Shown here: positions 32,382 to 44,431 of the stretch, one piece after another
Layout of the letters: the number at the start of each line of letters is the position of its first letter
Numbering within the stretch: the first letter of the stretch is position 1
Source: Micrasema longulum
Taxonomy: Eukaryota > Arthropoda > Insecta > Trichoptera > Brachycentridae
Assembly: GCA_022494885.1 (NCBI GenBank)
Contig: JAGVSM010003685.1
Location: forward strand, 62,001-126,000
DNA: 64,000 nucleotides
Direction: 5' to 3'
Position numbers and translations under genes: made by a program
The notes under the pieces: generated by a model
Told to the model about the DNA's origin: nothing
The model's input: the letters and a program-made list of their open reading frames with translations, nothing else
The model's database searches: none

Positions 32382-34084
32382 TTAAAAATTTATTTAAAAA
32401 AAAATACAAATATTATTTAACAATTAAAGTCCCAATGAATTGCATGCGTATTCTTCAACTGCCAATTGCACAACAAGCAGTTCAGTCTAAAAACGTTTTA
32501 ATTGTTTTTACTTTTTCATCAATATGATGGTTTGTTTTATCTGACTTTTTCAACCAATCTATTTTGTCAATTTTCACGAAAACGCAACAATTTTATTCAA
32601 CGGGCCCTAGAGCAAATAAAACCTCCAAGAAAAGTAACATTTTTACTCAATAAAAAAATGAATGTGTTTTGTTAGTTTTTTATGAAAATCGGCATTACAT
32701 TGTATTTTAATTCAATTACCTTCCATCTATTCACATTTAGAACATACTATTATAATGGAATCTGGTTTTCCAAAGGATTTCAGTTAGTGCATCACAGCCA
32801 GTTATCTCTAATGGTCGGTCCTTATCCTCCTCACGACTAGAGTGGATAATTTATTCAGAGTATCTTCGTTTTTCAGAGAGCATAACATTACAATGGCGAG
32901 CCTTGAGATTTGTTACACTTTTTACAGTTCGTAATGACTGAAAATCCACTTTAGTCTAAAAAAATGAATTTCTTTTCATAATAATCGGGCAAATTGTGAG
33001 TAGCTACGCTCACTATCAAATGGGGTAGATGGAACTGTTCAAGTGTATTGATTATGTATGATTTTTTTGTATCATTTTAAAAAGAAAACACGTCATTTAA
33101 AAGACTCCGTAGACGTATTCTTTGTAGGATATTTATTTATTTCACATAAAAGAAATATCACAAAATATTTTCATTACAATTTATTACGTTAGCAATTTTA
33201 GGTAAATTTTAAGCCATTGGCTACACTCCAAAAATAATGCTAAAACTGCCACCCATATACCCCTCTATTTGAGTTAACTAATTTATTGTCAGACAGCTTT
33301 ATGTCAGGGTGGGGCGATTTTTAATTATATAACCCAACAAAATGTTGAAACACGATATGCACCGAGCATAAAAGGGTACCACAAAGCAGAATTGCATTTT
33401 TTCAAAGGCATTTCACAGGATTGGGCCCAAAGTTTTTTTTTAGCATATTAACAAACCCTGACATAAAAACGTATGTCAGATGCATTGTGTTTAAGAAAAT
33501 ATTAAGCAGGTGGATAAAATGTAGACTTTAATAAATTGTGCATTGCATTTTTTACGTCTTTCTTAATTACGCTTTGTTATTTTTTTGTTGTAATTTATAT
33601 GTATTTATAAGTTATTTGTTTTTTTTTGTATCATCCAATTAAAAAAACAGGTAACAAAAATGTCTTTGCCTAAACACTGGAAACTCTTAACTTATCGAGA
33701 TCTGGAGAAAAGAACCTATGTACATTACAAAAACAGGGATATGAATCAATCTACCCAATTTCCCTATCATGAAATAATACTTTCCTTATACGAGTATAGT
33801 TTTAAATTATGTAATACAAGCGTACATAAAAAAAATCTGATAAAGTAATAGTAAATATACAAAGTATTTTTATAAATGTTCAAGATTACTAAAAAACTTA
33901 AATTTTAAACATTATATAAATTTAACCCGTAAAAACTAATATACATATATATATACATGGCAACGACTAAATAACTTCTAGACCGATTTATGTGGGGTTT
34001 TTAGCAAAATGAAGAACTTTGCCATGGATGTATTTGTAGCTCTGAAAATCTTCAATCTTTTCTGTAAATAAAAAGTTAAATGTT
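32382..34084. other. Unassigned AT-rich DNA
   Basis: The plus-strand frame at 33660-33848 has no supporting features. No repeats were recognised. Confidence 0.4.
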
Positions 34085-34750
34085 TTATTCATCGACCTAC
34101 ATGGGTTGCATTCGACGAGAATGCATATACTATAAAAAAAAATCGTATAAAAAAAAATGTTTGTATTTAAATGTTTACAGGCAAAATTCGTTTTTTATGG
34201 ATCCCAATCCAATTCTGACTTTAAATTCCTTATAACTTTTACCCATTTATCTCATTTTTTCTTTGTGGTAATGCTAAAATAATATTAACTGACATTTAAT
34301 ATATTTTTGAAAATTGAATTCCTACAGTGCACCTCTGTTGGTAGGCAGAGTTTGACATTTGCAAAAAACCTGTATATTTCAAGTATTAGAATTCCACCAT
34401 AAACAAATACCAGGTACCTAGATACCAATGACAAGTTACACCATCTTATTTACGTTTACCCAAACGGTTTTTATACAGTTGCACGACACAATTTTGGTTT
34501 TGAGTTAAATGTTGAGCTCTCGTCAAAACCTGGCTGAGGTCGAAGAACGACTAAATACCCTTTGGGCATGACTGAGCGTTTTGACATGAGTTAAGTGTCG
34601 TAATTTTAGAGGGCTCAGTGTGCGTATATGTGTTTTTATAGGTCCACGGATTAATTTAAGAACACCAAACTGATTCTATGGTTACGTAAAAGCATTACAA
34701 AGTAAAGTTTTGTAAGTATACTCTTAAGAGGAAACATGGTCTGACTTTCG
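34085..34750 (+). repeat. Dispersed repeat K copy 3, lacking the SINE
   Basis: Collinear with 19.5-20.32 kb: TTTTTTATGGATC, CCCATTTAT, ATTTTTGAAAA...CCTACAGTGCA, ACGACACAATTTTGGTTT, GAAGAACGACTAAATACCC and GAGGGCTCAG. At the point where copy 2 carries a SINE-A, this copy runs straight through near 34265-34280. Its right side extends into sequence shared with copy 1 (GAACACC, GGTCTGACTTT). Confidence 0.65.
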
Positions 34751-35704
34751 TCATAAAACGTATTCCCATTTTCCTTCCCGATTGTGGCACTGGAGCAGTG
34801 ATTTCTTTTAAACACTGTATATACCATTGGCGTGTCCATATTGTTTTGTTTTTTGAACTAGAACCACCTAAAAACCTGCTGTCTTCGGGCGCACGGTAGG
34901 TATTACAAATATGATACTAATTTTGAGAAATGCAAAACGTTCCGTCATAAAAAAAAATATTCTGTATTTTTCCAAAGTACCTACCCATTAACCTAACCTA
35001 ACAAAAAATCATGTCACCATATATCCCCCCTTACAATTTATGTAATCTAGAACACAAAAATAATAATGTACATACACATTTTGACTAAATACAAATAATT
35101 AATCTACATACGAATATATACTCAAATCTAGCAATAGCATTGCCGGGTTCAGCTCGTACCTACATATATTACGACATAATTTTTTTCATAGTAAATATTT
35201 TTCGAACAATCATTCGAAAATTATTCAAATAGTAAAACAAGGATTCATCAATAACAAAACTTTCAGTTACCAATAACTAATTGGATATTGGACGAACGTG
35301 ATTTCATACATAAAAAGTAGCTTCTGCCTTTTATCCTTGTGACAACAAAGGATCGCGTACGTGTACTGTTGTATGGTGCATATAATGATTCAATAAATAG
35401 GCCGTCGCTATTAGAATGTGAATAATTCTACAATATTGTGATCTTTTGAAATTATTTATTTGTTTTCACAATCTCATTTAAAAAATACAGTTTTCTGGAT
35501 ACCCTAAAATAAAGTCATATAAAAATTGGTATGAAATATACAATGATGCCAAAAAGTGATTTGTTTAAGAAGGTATATTGCTCATCAAAACCTCTTATGA
35601 ATTCGCATTTGTTTAATTTAACTTTTTTCTAAGAAAATTGATTAGATGTTTTTAAGCTACAATATTTTAAGAAATTTTAATTCTTTAAAACACACGTTTG
35701 TCGT
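34751..35704. other. Unassigned AT-rich DNA
   Basis: No gene or repeat was supported. Confidence 0.4.
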
Positions 35705-36090
35705 TTTTGGATCGAGGGACGTTAGCGATCACTACAGCCAGAGCATCTCGGTCATGCGCTGCTCTTATATTCCGCAGCCAGGACAACTGCGTATTGGATG
35801 TACTCGTCATAGCGATTTCGGGGAAAAGATGAGCAGGGTGGTTTCCCGTTACCTTCTCTGGTAGATTTTTCTGTCGGGGTTATCTTGTCCTTGCTGGTTG
35901 ATTCTGGTTTGGGGGCGTCAGAAACTCGTCTTTCATCGTCGTTATCTGCTAGATTACCCAGGGTTCGCGACATGGACACTTACGAGTTGGATAAGTCGGT
36001 GAAATTCAACTGGACCTTCGCTGTATTGTATAGAATCACTCATCCAGCAAGATGTGACTCACTGCAACCCTAATGACAGTTCGAACTCCG
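35705..36090. other. GC-richer block, unidentified
   Basis: About 385 bp of near-balanced composition with overlapping open frames on both strands (for example minus-strand 35979-35752, with GNGKPPCSSFPRNRYDEYIQ). Such an island in AT-rich DNA is usually a transposon fragment or a host exon. I do not recognise the product and no splice pair is evident. Confidence 0.35.
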
Positions 36091-37049
36091 TTCAACAGGA
36101 TAAATCATATTAATTTCTTCAGCAGGGATCGTAATACTAAAAAATTAATTAAAAATCGTTTAACTGAAAGCTACAAATCAAAATTAGTTAAGTTGCGTAT
36201 CACAGATTCAATATAATCGTTTGCGGTATTTATATAGCTGACTATTTTCATTAACTTTTCTTATCACCATTCTGCACAATTTTCCCCAATTGACAATCTC
36301 TACCTGCCGTATTTCGATTCAGCATTTAAACTGAAATGTTTTTAGTCATCGGAAGTTTTCCTTTCTGTGAATACAGATTTCGTAAATCGAATAATTTACG
36401 CTCTTTATCAGATTCATTAGGCGCCGCTTTAAATTCATATTTATAATTTTATGATCTAAATGAAATCTTATCATCTTTCAACACCATTTGTGCTTTTGTT
36501 TGTTGTTGGTCTATGAGAATTAAACGTTTTATTTCCGATGGATCGAATCAGAATTTTATATCAAGATTAATGACAGCCGCTTGCATATTATGATTGTGCA
36601 TTATAACAATTTTAATATTATTAATATTAATTTATGTTTAAATATACACACACACATGTTAAGACATAATAATATTATGTATAACGTCGTGATATGTAAT
36701 ACATATTGGATTATATTTGGCGTTTCTGACTCAATTGTAGAGCATAATAGGTTAACTTAATTTGTGGGATAACGTACGACTTAACATCTGTGTTTGACGC
36801 AAATGTTCATCATTAACCCATATTGGCCGTTATTATTCTCAATACTTAGCAAGTTATTGAAAATCCTCGCATTAGTTTATTTAAACAGAAATGTACATTT
36901 ATGACGCGGAAACATGACAATATTCCATAAATACAAAATAATATATAATTAAACTATTATTTGGTTTAGTTTTTTTTGAAAAAAATAATGATTTAAATAA
37001 ATTGTGCTCTTTAAGTGTAACGAGGACGTTGGGAATACCAGGAGAATAA
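36091..37049. other. Unassigned AT-rich DNA
   Basis: Could include upstream sequence for the candidate gene at 37080, but no promoter element is clear. Confidence 0.35.
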
Positions 37050-37079
37050 AAATTGTTCGGGGTGTTCGCCCGAGGCGTG

Positions 37080-37367
37080 ATGCGCCTGCTGGTACTGAAC
37101 TCGCTTATCATGTTCGACATAGTGTTCGTGTTCTTCCTGTTTCTCGTTGGCGTCACCTGCTTCGTTTATTACATGCCTGGTAATTCTACGAGAAGAGCGC
37201 CTGTGATAGAGGACAATGAGACGGATCTGATACCCCCTCCTCCCCCATTCAGAAATGACGACTGCCAGGAGAGCAAAATAGCCAAGGAAGTGAAATCTAC
37301 TTATATCTGTATTCCTGCTGCCCTGGATCGAAGCAGGCGGGAACGAGGCCCGGTTCACGAAGTTTAG
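37080..37367 (+). CDS. Candidate small single-pass membrane protein, unidentified
   Basis: An ATG at 37080 (G at -3) opens a 95-codon frame to TAG at 37365-37367. The protein starts MRLLVLNSL and has one strong hydrophobic segment at residues 8-31 (IMFDIVFVFFLFLVGVTCFV and on). An acidic stretch (VIEDNETDL), a proline run (PPPPPF) and a charged C-terminus follow. An in-frame stop at 37047-37049 closes the frame upstream. Codons in the first half favour C or G at the third position, unlike the surrounding DNA. A donor-like GG|GTAAAG follows the stop at about 37377. The minus strand is also open here, but its product is less protein-like. I do not recognise the family. It may be a single-exon gene or one exon of a larger one. 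Confidence 0.45.
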   Translation: MRLLVLNSLIMFDIVFVFFLFLVGVTCFVYYMPGNSTRRAPVIEDNETDLIPPPPPFRNDDCQESKIAKEVKSTYICIPAALDRSRRERGPVHEV

Positions 37368-37379
37368 CTACACGGGTAA

Positions 37380-38156
37380 AGTTTTTCAAATTTCGTTACT
37401 TATATATTTTTAAAAATTTATTTCACTCAACATTCCTGTTCTAAGAAACAATTAGCGGAGTATCCACATCATCATTAGTATTGATTTATTTTAGTATAGT
37501 TAAATCATCTAGTTATCTTACCCAGTATTAAGTAATAATCAACCGACATAGCTAAATTAGTTCATCTAGTAATTAGTCCTTAGTAGTACCTCTAAATGAT
37601 CGTATCAAAATCATTCGATTTCCAATTAATACATTTTTAAACTATAAATCCAAATACTTTGTTGCTCCTTGAAACCGTCGATGGCTTTTTTTATATTTAT
37701 ATCAAAGTATTTTTTGATAAATTAATAAATGCAGTGTCTATTTTATTTTTGTAAAGTACTGTTTATCGTTTTAAAACCGTTTTACTTTTTGCGAACAACG
37801 ACAACACTGCTTTTAAAACATCACGTGTCAGTTTTTCTATTGCACTCCACCAATTCCAACCTTTATACCTCTTTCTAAATAAAAGTTCTTACTAGACAGT
37901 TGCAACTTAATGTAAAAGCTTTCCGTAACCTGGCACTATAAATTCGCAGTCTCACCTCCCTTTCTCCGGATCCTACACGCTGAGAAGTTTGTTAACAGAC
38001 TTTCTACTTACGTTCTGTTAAATACTTTGTGGAATTGTATTCTTAATCAAGTTGTAACAAACGTGTTAAATTCATAACAATTATTAATATGCAAGAGCGA
38101 AATATTTGTGACTTTGCATATTCAAGTACGATTGAGATTTTGCATTAGCGATATAC
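37380..38156. other. Unassigned AT-rich DNA
   Basis: Possible 3' region of the preceding candidate gene. Nothing specific seen. Confidence 0.35.
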
Positions 38157-38447
38157 ACGGTTTTTCAGGGCCAGACCGCGAAACTTCAGAGGAACATTCC
38201 TCATGGTAAACTTTGAAAAAATTCCTGATCTAATTTTTCCAAAAAGTCATCTTTAATTTTTTTTATGATCTCAAAATGTTGTGAATCTTTAATTTCTCGG
38301 AGCATCTCTTCCCGACAAAAAAATCCAATAAAAACGTATTTGACCAACGAAGCGATAAGCACCAGACGCAGGTAAGGGAAGCGGCTGGGTAGGAGAAAGG
38401 TAAGGGTTTGTGTAGGGACTGATTTTCCGAGAAATTAAGGATTTACT
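38157..38447 (+). repeat. MITE-like family E, copy 1 (right end missing)
   Basis: CACGGTTTTTCAGGGCCAGA then CCGCGAAACTTCAGAGGAAC match 52151 onward, and GATAAGCACCAGACGCAGGT + AAGGGAAGCGGCT match 52374-52410. The right inverted terminus present at 52.4 kb is absent. Family F sequence follows. Confidence 0.65.
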
Positions 38448-38482
38448 ACATTTTAAGATTTCTTTTTTTAAAATTTTTATTT

Positions 38483-38721
38483 TCAAATGACCAATGAAAC
38501 GAGATTTATGGAAGATTTCCGGTTTGCTTGCCATAAATGGGCCAACAGGCAGAAGTGATCGAGAATAAGCGGAAGAAAACCTGTAACGTCACATACGGAG
38601 TTATTTCAGAAATACCAAACTTTAAAAAAATCATAGCGCTAAAGATTAAAATAAAAATGGTTTAGTTTAATAGTCTATTAACAAACAAAAAAATATTTAA
38701 AAACCATTGAACTTCCTTATT
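38483..38721 (+). repeat. Family F, right-half copy
   Basis: CCGGTTTGCTTGCCATAAAT, GTAACGTCACATACGGAGTT, ATTTCAGAAATACCAAACTT and CATTGAACTTCCTTATT align with the right half of 23287-23711 and with the reverse complement of 48052-48280. The left half is replaced by family E sequence. Confidence 0.7.
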
Positions 38722-39415
38722 GTTGATCAACTGTTTTATGTTTGTTTTTAAATTTTATTTTGAAAAAATATGTTTATTCCTTTTTTTATTTGTATGTAGG
38801 ATATTTTATGTAATGTGTTTTTTTCATTACACGCAAAAGGCACAAAGAGCATGAAAAAACACCATGTTCCATATTACATATTGTATTCTGAACATTATAC
38901 CTAAATATTTTACCATACCATACAATGCGATGATTATCGTTTGTCAGATTATTTGTAAAAGAAAAGTTATATTGTGTATTGCTTCCCATTCGCTTTAATT
39001 CACTCTCAAATATATTACGAGTGAATGGAAAAAGTACAATCGAAAGTTTCTAAGGATATATATTTTTTAAATTTGAAAGAACGGGTTCATTCAACTTTTC
39101 CAAAGGTTTGATTGATTTAGCGTCTCCGATTTCAAAAGGTCGCGCCTACTTTGTTACAATTTAGAGGGTTATTTTTTCACAATGTATTCGATTACTACCC
39201 AAATAACATCTATTCAATTCGTTTTATCGATATTCGATCAAAATGATATCAGTGTGTCGAATAATGAAATTTTCCTAGAAACACTGTGATGAATACATTA
39301 CGTTCGAGTGTTTTTAACGATTTAATTTTTTTCGGTAGTGATTACAGCTTCGGGTATAAAATATAATTGTATTATTTGCGCAGAATTAAAAAAAAAGTTG
39401 ATGTATTAATTACAT
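38722..39415. other. Unassigned AT-rich DNA
   Basis: Nothing recognisable. Confidence 0.4.
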
Positions 39416-39590
39416 TGCAACCGTGGAAGTATTGTTGTGAACTCACAGATTAAAGGTCCGAATTTCAAATCCCACTACCATAACTTGATTCCCCCTTATG
39501 TAGCACAAGTTATTTACGACTTTCAGGAAATGGTATGAAAATTAAAATATTTGGGTTAATAATGAGAACTCAAATGTTTCTTTTAAAATA
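39416..39590 (+). mobile_element. SINE-D copy 1
   Basis: A diverged tRNA-like head (CGTGGAAGTATTGTTGTGAA, CTCACAGATTAAAGGTCCGA, then a decayed B box ATTTCAAATCCC). It is followed by a body (GCACAAGTTATTTACGA, AGGAAATGGTATGAAAAT, AATGAGAACTCAAAT) that matches the minus-strand copy at 41953-42127. Confidence 0.65.
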
Positions 39591-39809
39591 TCTAATAATC
39601 TTTTTTACTCGGTTACGTTAGTATTTTTCATTACGTACTTCATGTTTTTAAGTATTAAAAAAAAAAAAGATTTTTATTATTGTGCTATAATATTTTTTCG
39701 GTCTACAAAATATTTCATGTCGGTACATTAAATAAAAAGTAAATGAAGCTTTATGCCTCAATTAAGTATTATTTATTGAGTAAACAATATTGATATATTA
39801 TGAATATGC

Positions 39810-40052
39810 GTCGGCCTCGTGGTGTAATGGTCAGCGCGTTTGCTTACCATGCAAGAGGTCTCGGGTTTGATTCCCGACATGGTTGATATGCAATATTTAC
39901 AATATTTAAATGGGTGTTTAACTAGAATATTTAATAGTCCCTGGACTGGCACCTGAAGCGTAAGACTAATCATCTTACCTTCATGTAACAAAAATGATTA
40001 AGATACACTGCGATTGGTGTACCAATGCAGTGCCCTATACACTATTAGATGG
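39810..40052 (+). mobile_element. SINE-A copy
   Basis: The head GTCGGCCTCGTGGTGTAATG and B box GGTTTGATTCCC are well kept, with a full body to ACACTATTAGATGGATA. AATATGC at 39803-39809 and 40056-40062 may be the target-site duplication. The minus-strand frame at 39773-39991 is spurious. Confidence 0.85.
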
Positions 40053-40483
40053 ATAAATATGCAAAATCATCAAAAAAATATGTGTGAATCTGCATGGAAA
40101 TTAAATTTAAAATGTTTATTCTTTTAATTTTTCTTCTTCTATTACAATATTTTTATCCACCATCAACCCTAAAATAAGTCATTTTTCGATAAGTATTAAA
40201 AACAATACACAGTACAATTTAATTCTGCATCTACCTTGTTTTATTATTTTCTACCTTGGTTTGAATGCATTGTATGTAGGTATATCCATATAATACAATA
40301 TTATCAGTTATTCCTACACGGCCAGATTTTGGACTGGTCGTGTAAAACCGAGCCTATAGTTGTTTGGCGTACCCTCTTAATCGCTCGATAAGGTATATGT
40401 ACTAGAAAAGCTTTTTATATCTACGTATATGTATAATGTCATGTAGTACTGTTACGATTTTTATTTTTGTAAATTTGTAAACA
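40053..40483. other. Unassigned AT-rich DNA
   Basis: Nothing recognisable. Confidence 0.4.
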
Positions 40484-40585
40484 TGCACAGGAGACCCAAT
40501 TACAGTGAGATAAATCATATTCGATTTTTGTGTTCTTACCGGTAATCGAATTCGAAACCATCCGCGTGCGAGTCAACCGTCTTAC
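40484..40585 (-). mobile_element. SINE-B fragment
   Basis: CAGGAGACCCAATTACAGTG, TTTTTGTGTTCTTACCGG, TAATCGAATTCGAAACC and GCGTGCGAGTCAACCGTCTT align with SINE-B. The ends are missing and divergence is high. Confidence 0.65.
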
Positions 40586-41829
40586 TTTTCTTTCTTTCTT
40601 TTTGATACTCTTTTTTTCAATTTGTATATAAATCTTAATCAATATATAAATACTCCTAAAACTTTTAATTCCAACTGAACAAATCATTTTACTAGCGAAA
40701 ATTGGTAATAAAATTCTCGACCATTTTGATTAATTGTTACTAAACTGATCTAGGTATAAACCAGATTCATTTTGTCGTGTCTAAATACTTCAAATTGATT
40801 AATAAACGAGTTAATTCAGTATAGTTTTTGAAGTAAAATCCCAATCATGATATTTTTTTATTTTTTTTAAATACGGTATTTTTCTTATATGCTGACAGAT
40901 CGTGTAAGAAAGATATGGAATTATTGATAAACTGCAGATTCGGCTTTTATCTTTTAACGTAGTCAAACAGATTTTTATAATATTAGCTTTTTTCTCAAAA
41001 TGTTTTTTTTTGAAGTGTTTATTTATTCCATCGATTTCATAATGCTCAAAGGTACTTAGTTTTTGGTCCCATCTAGCTAGAAATTTCCTGTATTTAGCCA
41101 GGACCTATTTTGTTACTCGAATTTTTTCATTGAATGATGCTTTAACGGTGATATTACAAATTTAAACATAGATACGAGTATAAATTACAGAATATACCAA
41201 TAATAATAAAAATTCAAACATAAATGAGGAGCAAACATTCAAACAGTGATTTGTCTAAATTTGAAAACAAATAGGTTTATAAAACATACAGTTTTATTTA
41301 AAATATATATATATAAAAATTGACTGTAAAAGTAAAATATATATAATTGCAAAAAACCTCATCTCAACGCGCAATTAATATAATGTCATATTTTGATATT
41401 TGAAGATCAAAAAGCGCGTCGCCATCACGCAGGGAAGGCGGGTTTTATTGTTGGAATATCCGTTTGCATGATTTGTTTTGCTTCAGTTGCAGATTCCGCT
41501 GGGAGCAAACCTAGAGGATTATTCCGTCGCCATTGGAACCATTCGTTTCGCATTATTTGTGTTTATTCGGAGTGAATCCTTTGCATTCAAGCCACACAAC
41601 AATGGCCTGCCATTCTGCGCAGCCAGTCACAGTAAAAACAGACGAGCCGAGCCGATTGCAACAAGCCAGAAACAACATTTCTCCCCGTTCGTATTTTTTA
41701 TAAAGTCCTCTTTACTCTTGCATCGAGACAATATGTCTACGGTCGTATTCCATATTGTTCCATCGGAACTTTCTTAAAAATATTTTTTTACGTAAAAAAT
41801 TACACCATCGTTTTCGTATTACGTTTCGC
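40586..41829. other. Unassigned DNA with a GC-richer patch
   Basis: 41400-41700 is less AT-rich and carries overlapping open frames (41393-41575, 41478-41777), but neither frame shows a domain or splice sites. It could be an untranslated exon or an old repeat. Confidence 0.3.
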
Positions 41830-41900
41830 ACCTGATGATGCATAGGGTACGTACTGCATTGGTGCACCAAATGCATTTTATCTTGATGATTTATTACGGA
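41830..41900 (-). mobile_element. SINE-A 3' fragment
   Basis: CACCTGATGATGCATAGGGT and ACTGCATTGGTGCACCAA are the reverse complement of the SINE-A 3' end. Only about 70 bp remain. Confidence 0.5.
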
Positions 41901-41952
41901 TTGCAGTATAAATACACGTTTATTTTTTATATATAAAAAAAATAAAATAAAA

Positions 41953-42127
41953 AGAGAAATACTTGAGTTCTTATTATATACTCAAATATTTAAATTTTCA
42001 TACCATTTCTTAAAATTCATAAATGACTTGTGCTGGAAAAATAGAAATCGAGTTGTGTAGAGTGAGATTCGAACCTGGGACCTTTGGCCCGTGAGTCTAC
42101 AATACTACCGCGGGACCACAACCCGGT
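41953..42127 (-). mobile_element. SINE-D copy 2
   Basis: The reverse complement starts GGGTTGTGGTCCCGCGGTAG, continues with TGTAGACTCACGGGCC and B box GGTTCGAATCTC, then AGCACAAGTCATTTATGAA, GAAATGGTATGAAAAT and AAGAACTCAAGTA. The B box is better preserved than in copy 1. Confidence 0.75.
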
Positions 42128-42269
42128 TTTATATCAATATTTCAAACTTATCGGGAATCGAACTCGCGACGTTCTATCCATTTCCATAGATTGTTTGCCA
42201 CAATCCTTTTCCAAATCCTTCATTTTTTCCGTCTCACCCATACTATCATCTTATATTTTTCACGTAAAA

Positions 42270-42900
42270 AAGAGTTTAATTATTTTTCTTCTTCACTTAG
42301 TTGTTATTATCCCCAAAGCGCATGTAAAATTAATTTTAAGAATTACCGTTTCGTTAGTCATTGTTTAACCATAACAAACATGCTTCTTCAAAGTTTTACC
42401 TCTACGTTGATATTTCTCGTCTTCACTCAGTTGTTTTTATCCCCAAAGTGCATGTGTAATTAATTTTAAGAATTACCGTTTCGTTAGTCATTGTTTAACC
42501 ATAACAAACATGCTTCTTCAAAGTTTTACCTCTACGTTGATATTTCTCGTCTTCACTCAGTTGTTTTTATCCCCAAAGTGCATGTGTAATTAATTTTAAG
42601 AATTACCGTTTCGTTAGTCATTGTTTATCCACAACAAACATGTTTCTTCAGAGTTTTACCTCTACGTTGATATTTCTCGTCTTCACTCAGTTGTTTTTAT
42701 TCCCAAAGTGCATGTGTAATTAATTTTAAGAATTACCGGTTCTTCAGACATTGTTTATCCACAACAAACATTTTTTACAGAGTTTTACCTTTACATTAAT
42801 ATTTCTCGTCTTCGCTTAGTTGTTTTATCCCTAAAGTGCATGCGTTATTAATTTTAAGAATTACCATTTCTTTAGAGTCATTGTTTATCCACAACATGTC
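42270..42900 (+). repeat. 130-bp tandem array, about 4.7 units
   Basis: Unit starts at 42291, 42421, 42551, 42681 and about 42810 (CTTCACTCAGTTGTTTTTAT). Spacings are 130, 130, 130 and 129 bp. Each unit contains AATTTTAAGAATTACC, CATTGTTTAACCATAACAAA and TTTTACCTCTACGTTGATAT. The two middle units are nearly identical and the outer ones more diverged. Spurious frames at 42084-42463 run through it. Confidence 0.9.
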
Positions 42901-43012
42901 TTTACAGTAATGTGCTAGGAAGAGGATAATGGACCCTGTACTCCTAAAATACCCCCCTTTGGTAATCGGTCACCGCTTTCGTCATCTTGTTGAAAATAAT
43001 ACGTAATGCTAT

Positions 43013-43490
43013 CTTTAACAAATTACAACAGATATGGAGATTATTTTAGAGAAGGGAATATGGACATTTAGGCATTTACAGGGCTTATGACCTGTCATTT
43101 GTTGGTTTAAGTGGCCATTTTACACACAGTTGAACATTCACAAATTTGCCTATGTTTGAACATCCGTATTTCTTCAATTCTTCCATCTGTTGACTTAAGT
43201 AAAGTTAAAGAGCTGAAACCTGTATTATTGTGAAGATATTCAACTGATCGAATTATTTCACATACTAGGCAACGCCTGAAAACAATTTTCCATTTTTTTT
43301 ACTTTTTCTTGGACCAGTCGGTTTTATTACAATGTTCTGAGTTTGTTTAAATGTTTGTTTACAAAATACTGGATTTCACGATGTTCTCCAAATGTTCTTC
43401 ATTTCTGTTGTAATTTGTTAATCTTAATGACTCCCTAGGGGATGAAGTCTAGTCTTTTGTCTACAAACATTTGAATACACTCAAAATATT
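43013..43490 (+). repeat. Foldback family D, copy 6
   Basis: The left end TTAACAAATTACAACAG at 43015 is mirrored by CTGTTGTAATTTGTTAA at 43404-43421. Full family body, then GATTTCACGATG and a right extension (CTCCCTAGGGGATGAAGTCT, CTACAAACATTTG). The inner segment is inverted relative to copy 5. Confidence 0.75.
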
Positions 43491-43784
43491 TTAATGTTAT
43501 CATTGTTTAGTTTTTTAACTATTCTCCAAGAATTTGTATGCAATCTAATGTTATGTTTGTTTTATTCCAAATCCAAATCTTTTTATTTTAAATATCTCCT
43601 ATATTGATATAAGGTAACGTACCATAAGGATGAATCAAGGGAAGGATGGGTAAGAAAGGTAATCGGCCAGGAATAATATCGTTAAATGCTGTTATATACT
43701 AAACAACGTGTAATGTAGAATCTATTAGTAATCGAATATCTATGAATTAAAAACACTTCTTATTAGCTTTTTTTCTGCGGTGTA

Positions 43785-44020
43785 AATGGGGGCTAGATTT
43801 CTAACGTCCGTGCGATATTTAGCTACAACGTGTTGTAATCTAGCTCCTGTATGACTATTTAAATATAACCCTAATAGAAATAAGGAACTAGAATCCCAAC
43901 CGCCTATGCGCTCTGTAGCTGCAGGATGTCTTGGGATGCTTATCGTACATTGCGGTTCAGGTGATTTTCACAAAAATGCCCTTATATAAACTATCTCTGT
44001 ATATCTATATCTATCCCCCT
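43785..44020 (+). repeat. Family G, copy 2
   Basis: Two units (GGGGGCTAGATTTCTAACGT...GTAATCTAGCTCC; and CTAGAATCCCAACCGCCTAT + GCGCTCTGTAGCTGCAGGAT), then GGTGATTTTCACAAAAATGC and a TATATAAACTATC tail. Confidence 0.7.
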
Positions 44021-44069
44021 TATATAAGTAATTAAACATGTTTCATTTTAGTTTTACTCTACGTGAGCT

Positions 44070-44431
44070 CTTTTTACCTCTACGTTGATATTTCTCGCTG
44101 TGCTTCGCATTTCCTCGCATTATATTTTGCATTTCTCTTTACGTCTTTCGAGTGTAATCTTACGTAATAACACCAATATGCACTCGTTGAAAATCTATTC
44201 ACATTTCTGATTTTTTATGAATGCGTCATATGAACTGATCGGAAACGTTCACATATATTTAAAAGTCTCGAATAAAAGCATGATTGCGTTTTATTGTCTG
44301 CTCCGCGATGTAAAAGATAACGCGATTAAATACGGTGCATGAGATCCTAGGTTCGATTCCCGAAAAGGTCAACATAAAATAATTATTTTAAAAATGCCCC
44401 GTACTTAAAAAATCCGTACTAAACTGGATCT
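44070..44431 (+). repeat. Dispersed repeat M, copy 1
   Basis: About 360 bp, over 90% identical to 47388-47751. It starts with TTTTTACCTCTACGTTGATA, also a segment of the 130-bp array. Near its end there is a tRNA-like stretch (CTCCGCGATGTAAAAGATAA, B box GGTTCGATTCCC). The 3' end AATCCGTACTAAACTGGATC resembles the SINE-A body. It may be a SINE-A relative with a long 5' extension. Confidence 0.8.

Noticed and set aside
33660..33848. 62-codon plus-strand frame with a nearby AG/GT
   Set aside because: No domain, poor splice context and AT-rich codons. Indistinguishable from chance.
42291..42900. Regularly spaced repeats that might suggest a CRISPR array
   Set aside because: The whole 130-bp unit repeats, with no unique spacers, in a eukaryotic context. 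It is a tandem satellite-like array.
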